Position numbers and translations under genes: made by a program. A stretch of DNA of 64,000 nt. Origin: Zeugodacus cucurbitae (taxonomy: Eukaryota; Arthropoda; Insecta; Diptera; Tephritidae). The notes under the pieces were generated by a model. That model did not search any database. It was given only the letters and a program-made list of their open reading frames with translations, and was not told the origin of the DNA. Shown piece after piece: positions 33,664 to 47,300 of this stretch. The stretch spans positions 54,243,501 through 54,307,500 of the forward strand of contig NC_071667.1 of the NCBI RefSeq assembly GCF_028554725.1, written 5' to 3'. Every line of letters begins with the position of its first letter. Within the stretch, counting starts at the first letter, position 1.

Positions 33664-35393
33664 CGAGGGCTGCTATATATATTTCTGGCCTAATAATGAA
33701 AATAGGAACATTTATCAATGAAAATGTTTTTATTGTTTTTCAAAATATTCTATATATATATATTTGGCGTAGGAACCGCTTTAAGCGATTATTGCCGTAT
33801 CCACCAGAGCGCGCCACTCATTCCTCCTTTTTGCTTTTTGGCGCCAACTGGGAACACCAAGTGAAGCCAGGTCACTTTGCACTTGGTCTTTCCACCGGAG
33901 TGGAGGTCGTTCTCTTCCGCGGCTTCCTCCAGCGGGTACTGCATCGAATATTTTCAGAGCTGGAGTGTTTTCTTCCATCCGTACAACATGACCTAGCCAG
34001 CGTAGCCGCTGTCTTTTTATTCGCTGAACTATGTCAATGTCGTCGTATAAATCGTACAGCTCATCGTTCCATCGTCTGCGGTATTCGCCGTTGCCAATGT
34101 TTAGAGGACCATAAATCTTACGCAAAACCTTTCTCTCGAAAACCCCAAGAGTCGTCTCATCGGATGTTGTCATCGTCCACGCTTCAGCGCCATACATCAG
34201 GACGGGAATAATGAGCGACTTATAGAGTTTGATTTTGGTTCGTCGAGAGAGGACTTTACTTTTCAATTGCCTACTCAGTCCAAAGTAGCACCTGTTGGCA
34301 AGAGTGATTCTGCGTTGGATTTCAAGGCTGACATTGTTGGTGTTGTTAATGCTGGTTCCCAGATAAACGAAATTATCTACAACTTCAAAGTTATGACTGT
34401 CAACAGTGACGTGGGAGCCAAGACGAGAGTGCGCTGACTGTTTGTTTGATGACAGGAGATATTTCGTCTTGTCCTCATTCACCACCAGACCCATACGCTT
34501 CGCTTCTTTATCTAGTCTTGAAAACGCTAACAAACGGCGCGGTTGTTGCTTCCGATGATATCAATCGGCATACGCCAGGAGCTGTACACTCTTGTAGAAG
34601 ATTGTACCCTCTCTATTTAGTTCTGCAGCTCATATTATTTTTTCCAGCAATAGATTGAAGAAGTCGCACGATAGTGAGTCACTCCGTCTGAAGCCTCGTT
34701 TGGTATCGAACGGCTCGGAGAGGTCCTTCCCGATCCTGATATTCGGATCAAAATATTCTCCATCAAGATTTATACACTTTTGCATGCGCTCAAACCAATT
34801 TTCGAAGCACTTTTTTTGAGCCTTTTTTTGAGCGATTATCAAATTGTGCGGGATCCAACGAGAACAAACCTTTTTTTACGGCCAGGTGTTCATGCAATAT
34901 CGAATGTATGCTGGTGGGAGAAATGCATAAGCATGCCTCTATCTGAAGGTATGTTACATGACGGTCTTGCATTATCAGTTCACGTACGGCATCGATATTT
35001 TCTGGCACAACAGCTGTTTTTGGACGACCTTCACGGAATTCGTCTTTGAGCGAGCGTCGACCATGATTGAATTCGTTGTACCAGTTTTTCACAGTGCTAT
35101 AGGATGGTGCTTCATAGCCATACAAAGATTTCAGTTCATCGATGCACTCTTGTCGCGATAATCCACGTCGAAAGTTGTGAAAAATGATCGCACGAAAATG
35201 TTAACGAGTTAATTCCATTTTTTGGCCGAGATGAATTTTTTAATTCCCTGTAAATAAAACAATTCACGATTAAATGACAAAACGTTCTGAGTGCTGTTAT
35301 GCTAAAAAATGTCAAACTTTCCAAAGGAAATGTCAGATTGCACCTGGCAACACTTAGTATTGCCTAGGCCAGAAATATATATAGCAGCCCTCG
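33664..35393 (-). mobile_element. mariner element with terminal repeats, internally deleted and split by a LINE
   Basis: Inverted ends CGAGGGCTGCTATATATAT (33664) and its complement (ending 35393) are flanked by TA on both sides. The minus strand carries the N-terminal transposase helix-turn-helix region (YEAPSYSTVKNWYNEFN, then RRSLKDEFREGRPKTAV and SIHSILHEHLAVKK). A deletion joins it to the far C-terminus (KNWFERMQKCINLDGEYF, with one base pair of frame noise). The catalytic DDD core is absent, so it is non-autonomous. An RTE-like LINE is inserted at 33752-34748. Confidence 0.88.
33752..34748 (-). mobile_element. RTE-like LINE fragment, 5'-truncated, inserted in mariner
   Basis: Same family as the LINE at 1797. 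It starts within the reverse transcriptase (RIGKDLSEPFDTKRGFR), is frameshifted near 34540, then is open for 250 residues to the stop near 33781. It is flanked by an 11-bp duplication, CAAAATATTCT, at 33741-33751 and 34749-34759. The 3' tail is (TA)n instead of (AAG)n. Confidence 0.9.
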
Positions 35394-35395
35394 TA

Positions 35396-36943
35396 TGCAT
35401 TGTTTCCCTTAAATATCGATTGCCTCTGGAATGTAGTAATTTTTATTGTCATGAAAATTTCCGAAAATAGTCCATTATTCTCTAGCTTATCTATATCGCA
35501 TATCAGGACCTTAATTCCTACGAGAGATAATGCGAGTATATTATATTACACTATGTAAACATATTTTCATGAAAAGTGAGAGCTATCAGTCTATGCATTT
35601 GCCTAGACTACGTTTACTATATATAATGATATTTGTCCTTCCTGTATAATTTATATCATAAATCTGTAATGATTTTGGGCGCGAATAGTTTTACCAACCC
35701 ATCCATACCTAATGTTATAATTTTAGACCCTTCACTTTATAATTAACCATTATATGTATGTAAGAAAGGTTAATGAAATTTAATGGGCACAGTTTCTGTA
35801 TATAATTGATTATACCTGTTTTCAGCTGGTATCGACGAAATCAGTTATAATTTTTCTTTAGTCCTCAAAAACGCTTCTCACCTGTCAGTTTGGTTTAAAA
35901 CGCTGTATGTTTATCCCGATCTGAGACATTCCTGACTTCTGAATTTTCTTAACAATAAATTTCATTTAATGAAATAAAAATTCAAATCCGTTTAATTCAT
36001 CCATTTATGGAATTTCATTTTTATTTTTCCTTCGTTAATATTAAGTATATATTATATAATATTTAGTAGTGTTTTGATAAACATATGCATGTATTTAAGT
36101 TAGTATTTATATGTATGTATTTTCAACAGTGCATATCGATCAATTATATAGAATACGAATATATAATAACTTGAGAGAAATTTGGTTTAATAAGATTAGC
36201 AACGTTTAAATTCACAATGAAATATTACAACTAACAAATAGAATACAATTAATTGAATGTACATATGTATATTATATATATGTTTAATGCATATAATACA
36301 TATGTACAAATAGTGAGGATTATATGTGTGTTTGTGTACATAAAGCGATAAGTTCTTTGAAAAACTTAACCTCATTTTGCAATTCCAATTAACCCTTTTT
36401 TTATAAATATCATTATTTTCATTTAATACTATTATTTGTTTTTGCTTTAAACTATTGTTTTTGTTGTTGTTTTTTATTGCAATTATTAATCTTCTTGTAA
36501 ATGTTTAAATTTATGTATAGTAATTGTAAATATTTTAGAACTTTTTATATGAACTGTGCATAATTTGAATTGCTTTTAATTAGGCTATACATTACAGTTG
36601 CGTGCATAAAAAATGCACACAAGTGATGTTTCTTTTTTGCTACCTTGAAAATTCGTTTAAATAAATTTAAAATATACCGTTATAAGATATTTGTTTGCAT
36701 AACAATTTCAATAGATTTAAGTATGTATTTATTGTTGCGATTTAAACTTATTTTTATTATGTAAGCATGTAAATAAATATGTGTAATTTTTATACATATG
36801 TATGTATATTATCAATAATAAATAATATCCTGCTTTCTTATAAGCCCGTGACTAAAGAAGACTCGCTAACATAGCAACGTTAAACATAAATACCAATTTC
36901 AGTAAAATTTATTACAAATTAATCATTTTTCATTATTATGTCA
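35396..36943. other. Intergenic, very AT-rich
   Basis: No gene or classified repeat. Simple ATGTATGTA-type runs occur. Confidence 0.5.
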
Positions 36944-37500
36944 GCTTTGAAGAGTGGAGAATCGAACAAACAACTGGTATAATTCTACGAGACTGGTATA
37001 ACACTAACAAGCTGGCTTAACTCTGAGACAGTTATATTCTAAGCGAATATTATAACTCTAAGATACTGGTATAACACTGAGCGACTGGTATAACTCTAAG
37101 AGACTGGTATAAGTCTAACAGACTGGTATAAGTCTAACAGACTGGTATAACTCTAAGAGACTGGTATAACTCTAAGAGACTGGTGTAAATGAAAGAGACT
37201 GATAGAACTCTAAGAGACTGGTGGAACTTAAAGAGACTGATATAACTCTAAGCGACTGGTACAACTCTAAGAGATTGATAGAACTCTAAGAGACTGGTAT
37301 AACTCTAAGCGATTGGTATAACTGTAAGAGACTGTTATAACTCTAAGCGACGGCTATACGTTACGTGAATAAATAATTACTGAGGAATTTTCAAAAAACC
37401 ATCGTCAATATAACAATCAATTATTTGTGCTACCAGTTTTCTTAAACACATTACCCGAGTTTTAGTTGAGCTGAGCGTTCTTTTGCCACTCGCTTATAAC
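36944..37500. repeat. Dispersed repeat carrying a ~19-bp minisatellite, copy 2
   Basis: Second copy of the repeat at 30172 in the same orientation. The array at about 36972-37350 has more units than copy 1, and the left and right flanks match. A short left-flank fragment (CAGCTTTGAAGAGTGGATAA) also occurs near 52676. Confidence 0.85.
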
Positions 37501-38335
37501 GAAAAGTGACTTAATATAACTGTGCATATGTAAGTACAATATTAACCCCTTTCTTTTAAATATTATGGGAGACTCAAAAATGCATAAGTAGGTGCCACGC
37601 CCACTAAATGTGTTTGAATATATATTTATACATATATACATTAAGCATTTTCAACTTAAGTAACGGTATTTATGTGTCTCTACGGCTTAATTTGAGGGTA
37701 TGCAAAATATTCGTTGCTGTCTTTTCTTTAGGAAATTTTATTTATTTGCTTAATAAATCAAAGACTAAAACATTATGCAATTAAATAGCTTAAATAAGTA
37801 TAAATACAAAATTATAAAATTAAATTCTCAAATGCTTCCACAATAACGCGTGTGTCAAACAACGCGCTCTATACATATATAAATACCGATATCTTAAACT
37901 TTTTCAACAAATTGATTTTTCAACAATAAATTGCTGTATTTCATTGTAGTGTTAAACTCTTAAAAAAATCGTTTGTGCAACACTGGCTAACAATAAGTTT
38001 TTGGTCTTTTAACGCTTAGTTTTTTTTGTTTTTTTCTTTTTTTGGGAATGTTTCGTATGTGGTGTCATTAACATTTTGTTTTTGTTTTTGTTATTATTAA
38101 ATTTACTTGTTAACATATTTATAAATACATCTATATGCAATTAATTGTATTTTATGTATGTGTATGTTTATATGTAAGTATGTATGGTATGTATATCTAA
38201 TGCGTATGTTGCGTTGAACCACCCACTTGTGTCTGGCAAGTTAACTGGCAACAAATGATCTTCGTCAATATGTATCATATCGTATGTAGATGTGTAATAT
38301 ATTCAACTGCATACTACTAAAAATGCTTGCTGCAC
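37501..38335. other. Downstream region of the uridine phosphorylase
   Basis: AT-rich, with T-rich runs near 38020-38050. Probably includes the 3' UTR. No gene. Confidence 0.45.
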
Positions 38336-41300
38336 TTATTCGTGCGCCTGTGATTCCTGCTGCACCAACTTGAAACGCCGTGGCGACTTAATTGAGCCTC
38401 GCGATAGCGACTTCAGCTGTCCTTTCTGCGCCAACGTTTTGCATATGTAACGTGAAATGAGCGTTTGCGGCCGATTCTGCCATTCGTGCATTACCTCTTT
38501 GGGTGCATTTACCTGAAAATAATTGAATTTGTTATAGTATTATTCAAAATTGAATTTTTCTTTATCAAAATTACTGTTATTAAAGTTTTTAATATTCAAA
38601 TTATAGTTGATTACTCATAAATACCAATTTTGAAACAAGAAACAGTTTTTTCTTCAATTTAACTCAAGTATAAACCGTAACTTTCCCAAAATACTTGACC
38701 GGAATCGCAAACATACACTTTTTTAAGAGTCTGTGGTTCCTAATTGTTTCTACTTTTTAAAAAATTTTCTTCAATTTAGTGCTGTTTGTAAAATTTTTAA
38801 AGGTTTAAGATAATTAGTAAAGTTGAAAAATAGATAATTAGTAGGAAAAAAAATTTTTTTAACTTTCAGAAAAACTACCCAGACGAAAAACTGTCTAGTT
38901 CGGCTTCTCGAGCTTTTCGGATCTGTGAAGAATATGCCGGAATATGTTCTCATAATAAATTTCAACAAATTATTCTAAACATAATCTTTTATCAAAGAAG
39001 AATGTTCCCTACGTTCTAAATGGCTAGGAGTAATAATAAAATATTGTTTAGTAGATTCTGCTACAGTATTAATACAATAAAATATTCGCAAATAATCTCT
39101 AAAAGTTAAAAACCTGTTTGTCTCTTAACTACAACGGATAGAGAGGCATCACTATTTTGACGAATGTGTTATGTCAAAATCAATGGCAATTCTAGTCAAA
39201 CATAAAAAAATGATATAATTTGATTTCTATGGCAATTTATGCCACCAAAAACGAAAACGAGAGATCTTACGAAACCTCAAATTTAACTGTTGCAAAATGT
39301 CATGGCACTTTGACATTTTATTGTGGTCATTTTACCATTTTTTTCTCATTAAATTTGACACACTGCAAACCAAGCATTATCTCAACAACGTAATAATTTT
39401 TTGTAGTATTTCATTGATTTGTACTTCTCCTTTAGATATAAATAGGTTTCGAATCTTTTTATCATATGAATCTAGGATTACGAAGTACTTTGTTCTTCCT
39501 ATAACTTCCGCTAGAACTCACCTGATCGCCATTTAGACGATTTAATAGCGCAACGCATACGACTGCCGCCTTAATGCCAGCATGATATGTAAGTGCAGCG
39601 AAAATGGTGCTCTCCATTTCGATGTTGACCACACCTTTGCTGCTCAACATTTCCAAATACTCCATTTTATCGGATTCGGAGAATTCGCAGAATGCGCCAT
39701 CCAAACGACCTTGACCTACAAATGCAAAAACAAAATAGTAAATCAGAAACATTTTAAGTTTATTCAATGTATACTCCATACCTTCATAGAAGTCATTTGT
39801 ACATAGAGTTTTGCCGATAATCGTGTCATAAGGATCATCCTCACTGGCCAGCGCTTTGAGTTCACGTGCCAGTTTCTTATCCAATTTGGCAGGTCGTAAC
39901 ACGGTTTTGCCCAAAATTGTCTAGAGATAAATAATACATTTAGTCCAAATTAATTTTCGGATTTCAAGTTTTGGACTTACAAATTCATGCGCATTCCGCA
40001 TGTGGCTATCGAGCGCTTCTTCGGTGATGATAACAGTACCCCCCTCAACTCCAACACCACCACAAGTGCCAATACGTATGAATATGGGGTCTTGACACTT
40101 GGCGTGATACATGAGTTTGATCAATTCGTGCAATAATATGCTCACAGAGGGTGTTCCCATGCCGTGACTAACGCAAAGCACTGGACCTACTTTGTACATT
40201 GAGTAGCGATATGAATAGGCGCTGATATCTTCCAATTTTGTACCGGCGGGTAATTTATAACCAATTTCTCCCATAATGAAATGTGCAAAGTTCTCCATGC
40301 GCTTTGGTGTTCCGCCCATGCAAACAAACTGAAAGTGTAAATGAAGAAAAATTTTGTTTTTAGTATTAAAGTGAGAATTGTAGAGATTATAATTGATTAA
40401 TGAAATCAATTTATGAGAGCAATTCCATAATAATTATTTTTTGAAAATAGAACCTTTGTTGCTTCGGAACTCAGTTAGTTGTCATTTCGATGAATTGTTG
40501 CTGAAAGGATAGTTACTACAAAACAGTGAAGTTCTAAATCAGTTAGATGATAGACCACAACTAAACAATTTAGAGTAGAACAAATAATAGATTCCAAGAT
40601 TCCATCAAATATTAATTTTGTTCAGTTTAGAGAGAGTACACTGTATTATCACTGGAATGCTTGCTTGCATATTAAATCAACCATAAATCAAAGCATATCT
40701 TTAGGCGCTAATATAATTATCGGCACTCTGATTGCACGATTTCCAACCGATTACTCACATAAAATATTTTGCTTAGATTAATTTGAATATTGTGTTGTTG
40801 GCACACACAACCAAACTTTAAATTTGCACTTGACAAACAAATTTAACAAATCTACGAAATTTCAAACTTGTTCTTGCTGAAAATAGCCGAACACAATTTA
40901 TGCATATTTGAGCAAAGTGTGAAAGTGGTCAAGTTGAAGGTGAGGTAGTACACAGCAAATTGTTATGAATTTTAATTAAAATATATACAAGTATTCAAAT
41001 ATTATTGCTTGGACATTATTTATATAGACTGTTAGTAAATTTTGCGTTTCTAGAAAAATGGGTTTGAAGTGATTAAATATATAAATTATAATTATATTAA
41101 AGAAGTTGGACTCTGCTAATGTTTGTTGGTCAATATATATATTTTATAAAAAAAAATGATATTTATATGTATATATGTATATATATTTCCTTTGCGTGTC
41201 TTATTTGTTAATCTTTGGTCTTTAATTCTAAAATATATTTATGTACATATCAGCGAAAATCATTTTAATTAGCTAATAAATTATGACACAGTTATGTTAA

Positions 41301-44300
41301 TTTTCAATTCTGCGCACAGATATACATACATATGTATGTATGTATGTTTGTATGTTTCTAAGACATGCTGATAAGCGCACATTTAAATTTGACGTAGTGA
41401 TTTAATTTAAATGAAAGCGTATCACACCAATTACGTTTTAGTTTAATAACAAGCGAATTAATTAGCGCTACAACTAATGTTTAATTTAATTTGAAATAAT
41501 CTTTACAAAATTTTAGTAACACATCAAAGCCCCAATGCACAGTGGTTCCGCCGTAGGCCAAAAATAAAAAAATCCATCTCTCGATTTTTTTACAAAATGT
41601 AAGCCAATGGCCTCTAAATTATCCAAACTTCTTATTTTCAAACCGGGTTTTCCCAAAAATCGAACTGTACTTTCTAAAAATAGAGTTAAACGCATGAACA
41701 ACTGTATTTTTCTAAAGCACATCAGATATCAAGATTATTTTTAATGGCTTTTGAAGCTAAAGGTATTTATTTTAAATTGTGAAATTAATTAAGACTTACG
41801 TGATTTGTATTTTTTGTGAAATCACCTATTTTTTGTACCTTTTTTCTGCGTCTTCAATGTGTTTACATAAAGTTTTAGTTGTGTTCCCCGGTGATCCCCC
41901 GTTAGATTTATTTTACATTGTCTTTACCAGAGTCTTAAGGTAATAAATTAGGTGCGGAAATTTGCAGATGTAGAAGTAATCGTCAAAATAGTAATAGCCT
42001 CTGAATTAACTATTTTTAAGTTCAAACTCATTATAATTGGACTAAAAAAGCTTGGAAAGAAGGATAAACCATCTTTAGTTTAATCTATGTACGGTTTACT
42101 AGAGTATGCATTATAAGTTTTTGTTCTAATTATAATGGCAGTAGAATGGCAGTGAAAAAATGAACTATATTAAATTGGTGGATAATTTGCTTTTTTCCTA
42201 CATGATTTGTTTATATGATATTATTCTTACAGGTTGAATATGGGGGTTGGATGGGGGAAACTATAACGACAAATCATGTTCAGCTTGTTTATCGCTTTCT
42301 TAAATGTTTTTACAAAGCCTTACTGAAAGTTTTGACGCTCCGACCATGACCATGAGAAGTATTTTTGCGCATGATTACCATATAATGGCAATTACAGTTC
42401 TATGGGAGCTATAGTACCTAGTACTCCGATGGGGCCAATTTTTTTGCTATATATTTAAAATAATTTTCTAGATTTTTGGTGAAAATTTCAAAGCGATATC
42501 TCAATGGGAAGTATTTATGGCCGCACCTTCATACAAGCCGAGCCACTGTGCAATGGTGTTTATTCATAATTATGTATTTACATATTGTTTTAATATGATC
42601 ATACATATTTACATATATATTAATCATATTGATTTATAGCGTCGCAAATCTATTAAAAACATTGTGCAATAATTTCAATGTTAATTATGCGGTGTCAAAA
42701 TCCATGACCTGCGTAATAAGCTTATGAACAAATTTATTTCAACTTATTTACAAACACAAATGCTGTTATAAAGAGAAATAATTCAGAATTCAGAATAAAA
42801 TATTTATTCGATTCCAAAAATATAATGGTACATAAATTAGTCCGATTTGTTTTGAGAGAAGTTATAATTTAAAGAAATAGTTTAGAAAAGTTATAATTTT
42901 ATTAATATATCTAACATAGATACATATATAAGTTGAAGCCTGGTAGAGAACTGTCAAAAATTATATATACGAGTACTACACTTAAACGAAATTGCTTTAA
43001 ATAAAGAACTCGAGAATTATAAACCATTATTAATATATGTACTTACTTTAACATCACCGAACATTTCATGCAAATCATGACTTTCACTGCCCAAAGCTAG
43101 ATGGTAGAGTATATCTTGATCCATCAATTCGATGTTGGAATTACGCAGCTTCACGGTGCCATCGGAATATCTAAGTGAATAAAAGAATAAAAAATTGTTA
43201 ATAGAATTTCGAAACGTTTTTCTCTATATGTATGTGTTAGTAGGATATACGCTTTTACATTGAAATTTGTATAAATACTTGGAATCAAGCACATTTAAGA
43301 ACGCTCAAAGCAATAAAATATATCAGGATAACAATATATTTTTAACTATGGACTAGAAAAAGGTTTCAAATAAAAACAAAACAGTGCAACAAACAAAAAT
43401 TAGTTATACGGTTCTGATAATGTGCTGATAATAGCGGATATTTGATGGGTCTTCCAATATCTAAAACTTTAAGAAAGCTCAAAAATTACAGCACACACAT
43501 TTAAAGAATTTTACATAGAAAAGCTAAATATGTTTGACTTAACCCTTTCATGGTTTATCATATTTATAATTTTTGTCATATTTGGAAAATACTGAATAAA
43601 TGGGGTTTTCAAACAATCAACTGACATGTAAGCCGTTAAATTTAAAACTAAAATATTCTTTACCTTTATTTGAAGAGAATTCTATCATAATTTAGGCAAC
43701 ATTTGGAGAAAAAAACTAAAAATTTTAGTTTCAAACCCGTTGATGTCTTTAATCGTATTTTCTTATATCCGAAAATCAAAACGGAAAATACCGAATGAGA
43801 TAATCGTCAACAAGGTTGCAATATACATGTATTTTAAATACAAATACGGAATACATACTTTCTTTAGAGACGTTTTCGAAAACAACAAATCTTTTTGGAG
43901 TTGGGAAAATCAGCATTATCTACATATGTAATCCGTAGGAATAAACATACATATACTTGAATCTGGATAATCCATATGGATACCCAGATATTCCAATTTT
44001 TACTTTATCCAACTACATATTTCGATAAACCAAACTAATTTTTTCCGGGAGATTGAGTCATAAGTAAAAATGTTTATTCTCCAATTTTCGAAGTTCGGCT
44101 CCGAAGTTCGAAAAAAGTACTTAAAAAAAATATTATTATATGACCATGTTTTATTTTCGAAAAAAATAAAAAAAAATTATATCGAAAAATACGGGATCCC
44201 TTATAAAATCTGTAATATAAGCCTTTTAGAGGCTAACTTCGAAAATCGAATAATTCACTTTTTTACTTTATTTTACTTATGACTTAATCTCTCGGACAAA

Positions 44301-47300
44301 TTTAGTTTGGTCCTATACACAGCCGAGTGTTGAACAGTGTATGACCGAATATTCGAATACGGATCGTATGCTTATTATTATTATTTATTTGGAAATTTCC
44401 TTAAATATTTTCATAAAAAATAAGTTCAACAGAAAGCTTTCCTCTACTACGTAGTTGTTACGTAACTCTGATTTAATATGTATTTACGTGTATATATAAA
44501 CTGTAGTATTGCCATATTATTTATATGCTTCTTTGTACAGTTCTACTAAAAAAACACAAATTATAATAACAGTTGTTCAATCAAAACGAAAAATATTTTG
44601 CAAATATAGAGTGCGAAATCAAACAAAAAACAACTGATAAGCCATACATATGTATAAGTATAAATAATTAAATGTATATGTACCTATGTATATACATCTA
44701 TAAATACATATTAAAACAAATATTTATTGCTTGAGCAATAGTTCCATTTTATTTCGTATTAATTCATAAACTAATCATTGATTAATATATGTATATATAG
44801 TATATAAACTACATTTCATTAACAATATAACATACAAATTCATTCAATAATCGGCAAACATCGTCAATGTCATTGAAGCGCCAAAATTTATAACACACAA
44901 AAATTTCCAGAAGCGGCAACTAATGTCAGAAGCAATAAACATTTTGAAATTGATAGAAAACGAAAGTGCAAACGGAAATGTTAGCAGCGCCATAATCTAC
45001 TGCCAAATAAATACATATGTATACGTATACATTAGGGTAGTCGCAAAAGAAAAAAATCAAATGAACAGCTAAAGTCACTTAATTGTTGATATTTTCATAA
45101 AAAAAAACAAATACTTGAACTTGAAAACCAAATCGAAACACTGCACTTGTTACAGTTATATTTATAGTTAAATTGTAGGTCTGTTTTTAGATATCTTATC
45201 TTATTAATCACACTCTTATAAACTACTTGCGCTCCTAATTGATAATGTTAATTTGATTAATTGCCCTTGGCCTTTCAATTACTTATCAGTTAATTAGTGT
45301 GACACACCCACCTAAGCGATAGCTTTGCTGGTATAAATATGCTAAAATGCGTATACATTTGATGCAAAGATAAGAAAAGCTTTAAAATAATTATTTTTAT
45401 TTAATGGGTCCGCAATTAATGTACATTTGTATTGTAGAATAATGACGTGGGGCCGCAAACAGGTCACACTTCCGATAACAGTAAGCGTGTGTTTATTTAT
45501 ATACATATATACGTATGAATAACAGTACTAAAAGTCATATCCGTAACAATATTTTCGTTTTATACGTTTAATTAAATATTTGTGTAAATGATAACGGGTG
45601 TTTAGATACGTCATTTGCGAATGATAATTTGTAAAAAACTCAATTTTAATCGACTGATTAGTAAATTAAATTTCTGTTGTTAATTATAAGGTGAAAGTGT
45701 TATTATACTCTCGCAACCTGTTGCACAGAGTATCATAGTTTTGTTCACATAACGGTTGTTTGTGTCACCAAGAAATATAAGAGTTAGATATGGGGTTATA
45801 TATACATAAATGATCAGGACGACGAGTAGATTTGAAATCCGGATGTCTGTCCGTCCGTCTGTCCGTCTGTCCGTGCAAGCGATAACTTGAGTAAAAATTA
45901 AGATATCTTAATGAAACTTGGAACACATGTTCCTTGGCACCCTGAGGAGGTTGCTTTCGAAAATGGGCAAAATCGGTCCACTGCCACGCCCACAAAATGG
46001 AGGAAACCGAAAACCTATACAGTGTCATAACTAAGCCATAAATAAAGTTATGAAAATGGAAAATGAAAAGTATGTGGCTTCGCCCACTTATGGGTCAAAA
46101 ACCATATCTCAAGAACTATTCGACCGATTTCAATGAAATTCGGTACATAACTCTTTCTTGACACCCTGATGACACGGGTGGAATATGGGCGAAATCGGTT
46201 CACAACTACGTCTACTTCCCATATAACCCAATTTTGAATTCCATCTGATTCGTTCACTTTATAATGTATTCATAAGGAACCAATGAAGCTAGCGGAATAA
46301 AACTTTACACAAATACTGTATTTGAGCTGTGACATCACTTGTGGAAAAATTGTCAAAATCGAACCATGACTTTTCAAGGCCCCTGATATCAAACATGAAG
46401 AACTCAGTGCCTAAGGTTAATTTTTCACCGAAAATATAGGTAAATCCCTCAGATATTTTAATGTAATTCATTTCCTCTGAATTTTTTTCTTATAACAGTT
46501 TCTCTCTGTACCTGAAATGGTAAAAATTGGGTCATAACTTCCCCCAGATCCCATATACCTAATTATAAGTAATATTAAATTAAGTGAGCGTATAGTCTTC
46601 GATACGTTGTATCTTGGTGGTGAAAACGAGTGAAATCGGTTTAGGAATTACCTCAGTCCCCATATACTATTTATGATGATTTTCGTTATTCTATTGAACT
46701 TTATGCCGAATATATGGGTCGAATTGTGTAGTCTTTATAAAATTACATCAATAAATTGCGAGAGTATAAAATGTTCGGTTACACCCGAACTTTTAGCCCT
46801 TCCTTACTTGTTTTTTTTTAAATTGCAAAAAATTTAAAATATTAGTTTAGTTTTGAAGTACTGTATATGGTGTAATTTGATTTCTTTGTATAAAAAATAC
46901 ACAGCATCCACTTGAAAGATTGTTGACATCAATTACGGAACGGAAACATAAAGTCATTCATTTGTCCTTAAATAAACAAATAATACTTTAATTACAGCTG
47001 TAATTCCACGAAACGAGATGTCGCGCAATTTCTCTTCTAAAGGCAAATAGGTTATTGAAAAAACGGATTGGGGGAATTCCCGTAATTTATTTGTAAATAT
47101 TTCTCACATTACAACTGAATCATTTCTGTATATATACTGTTTTTAGCACAAACAACTGTAACTTGCTGCCTCCATAGGCAATAGATGTTAAGTCGAAAAT
47201 TTTAAATTGCCGGTATAGACTGCATACTACTTCTGGACTGACAACAGTTGTCAGAATAATAATCCTGTAACTAATATTTTGACAGTTTAACAGCTACTTT

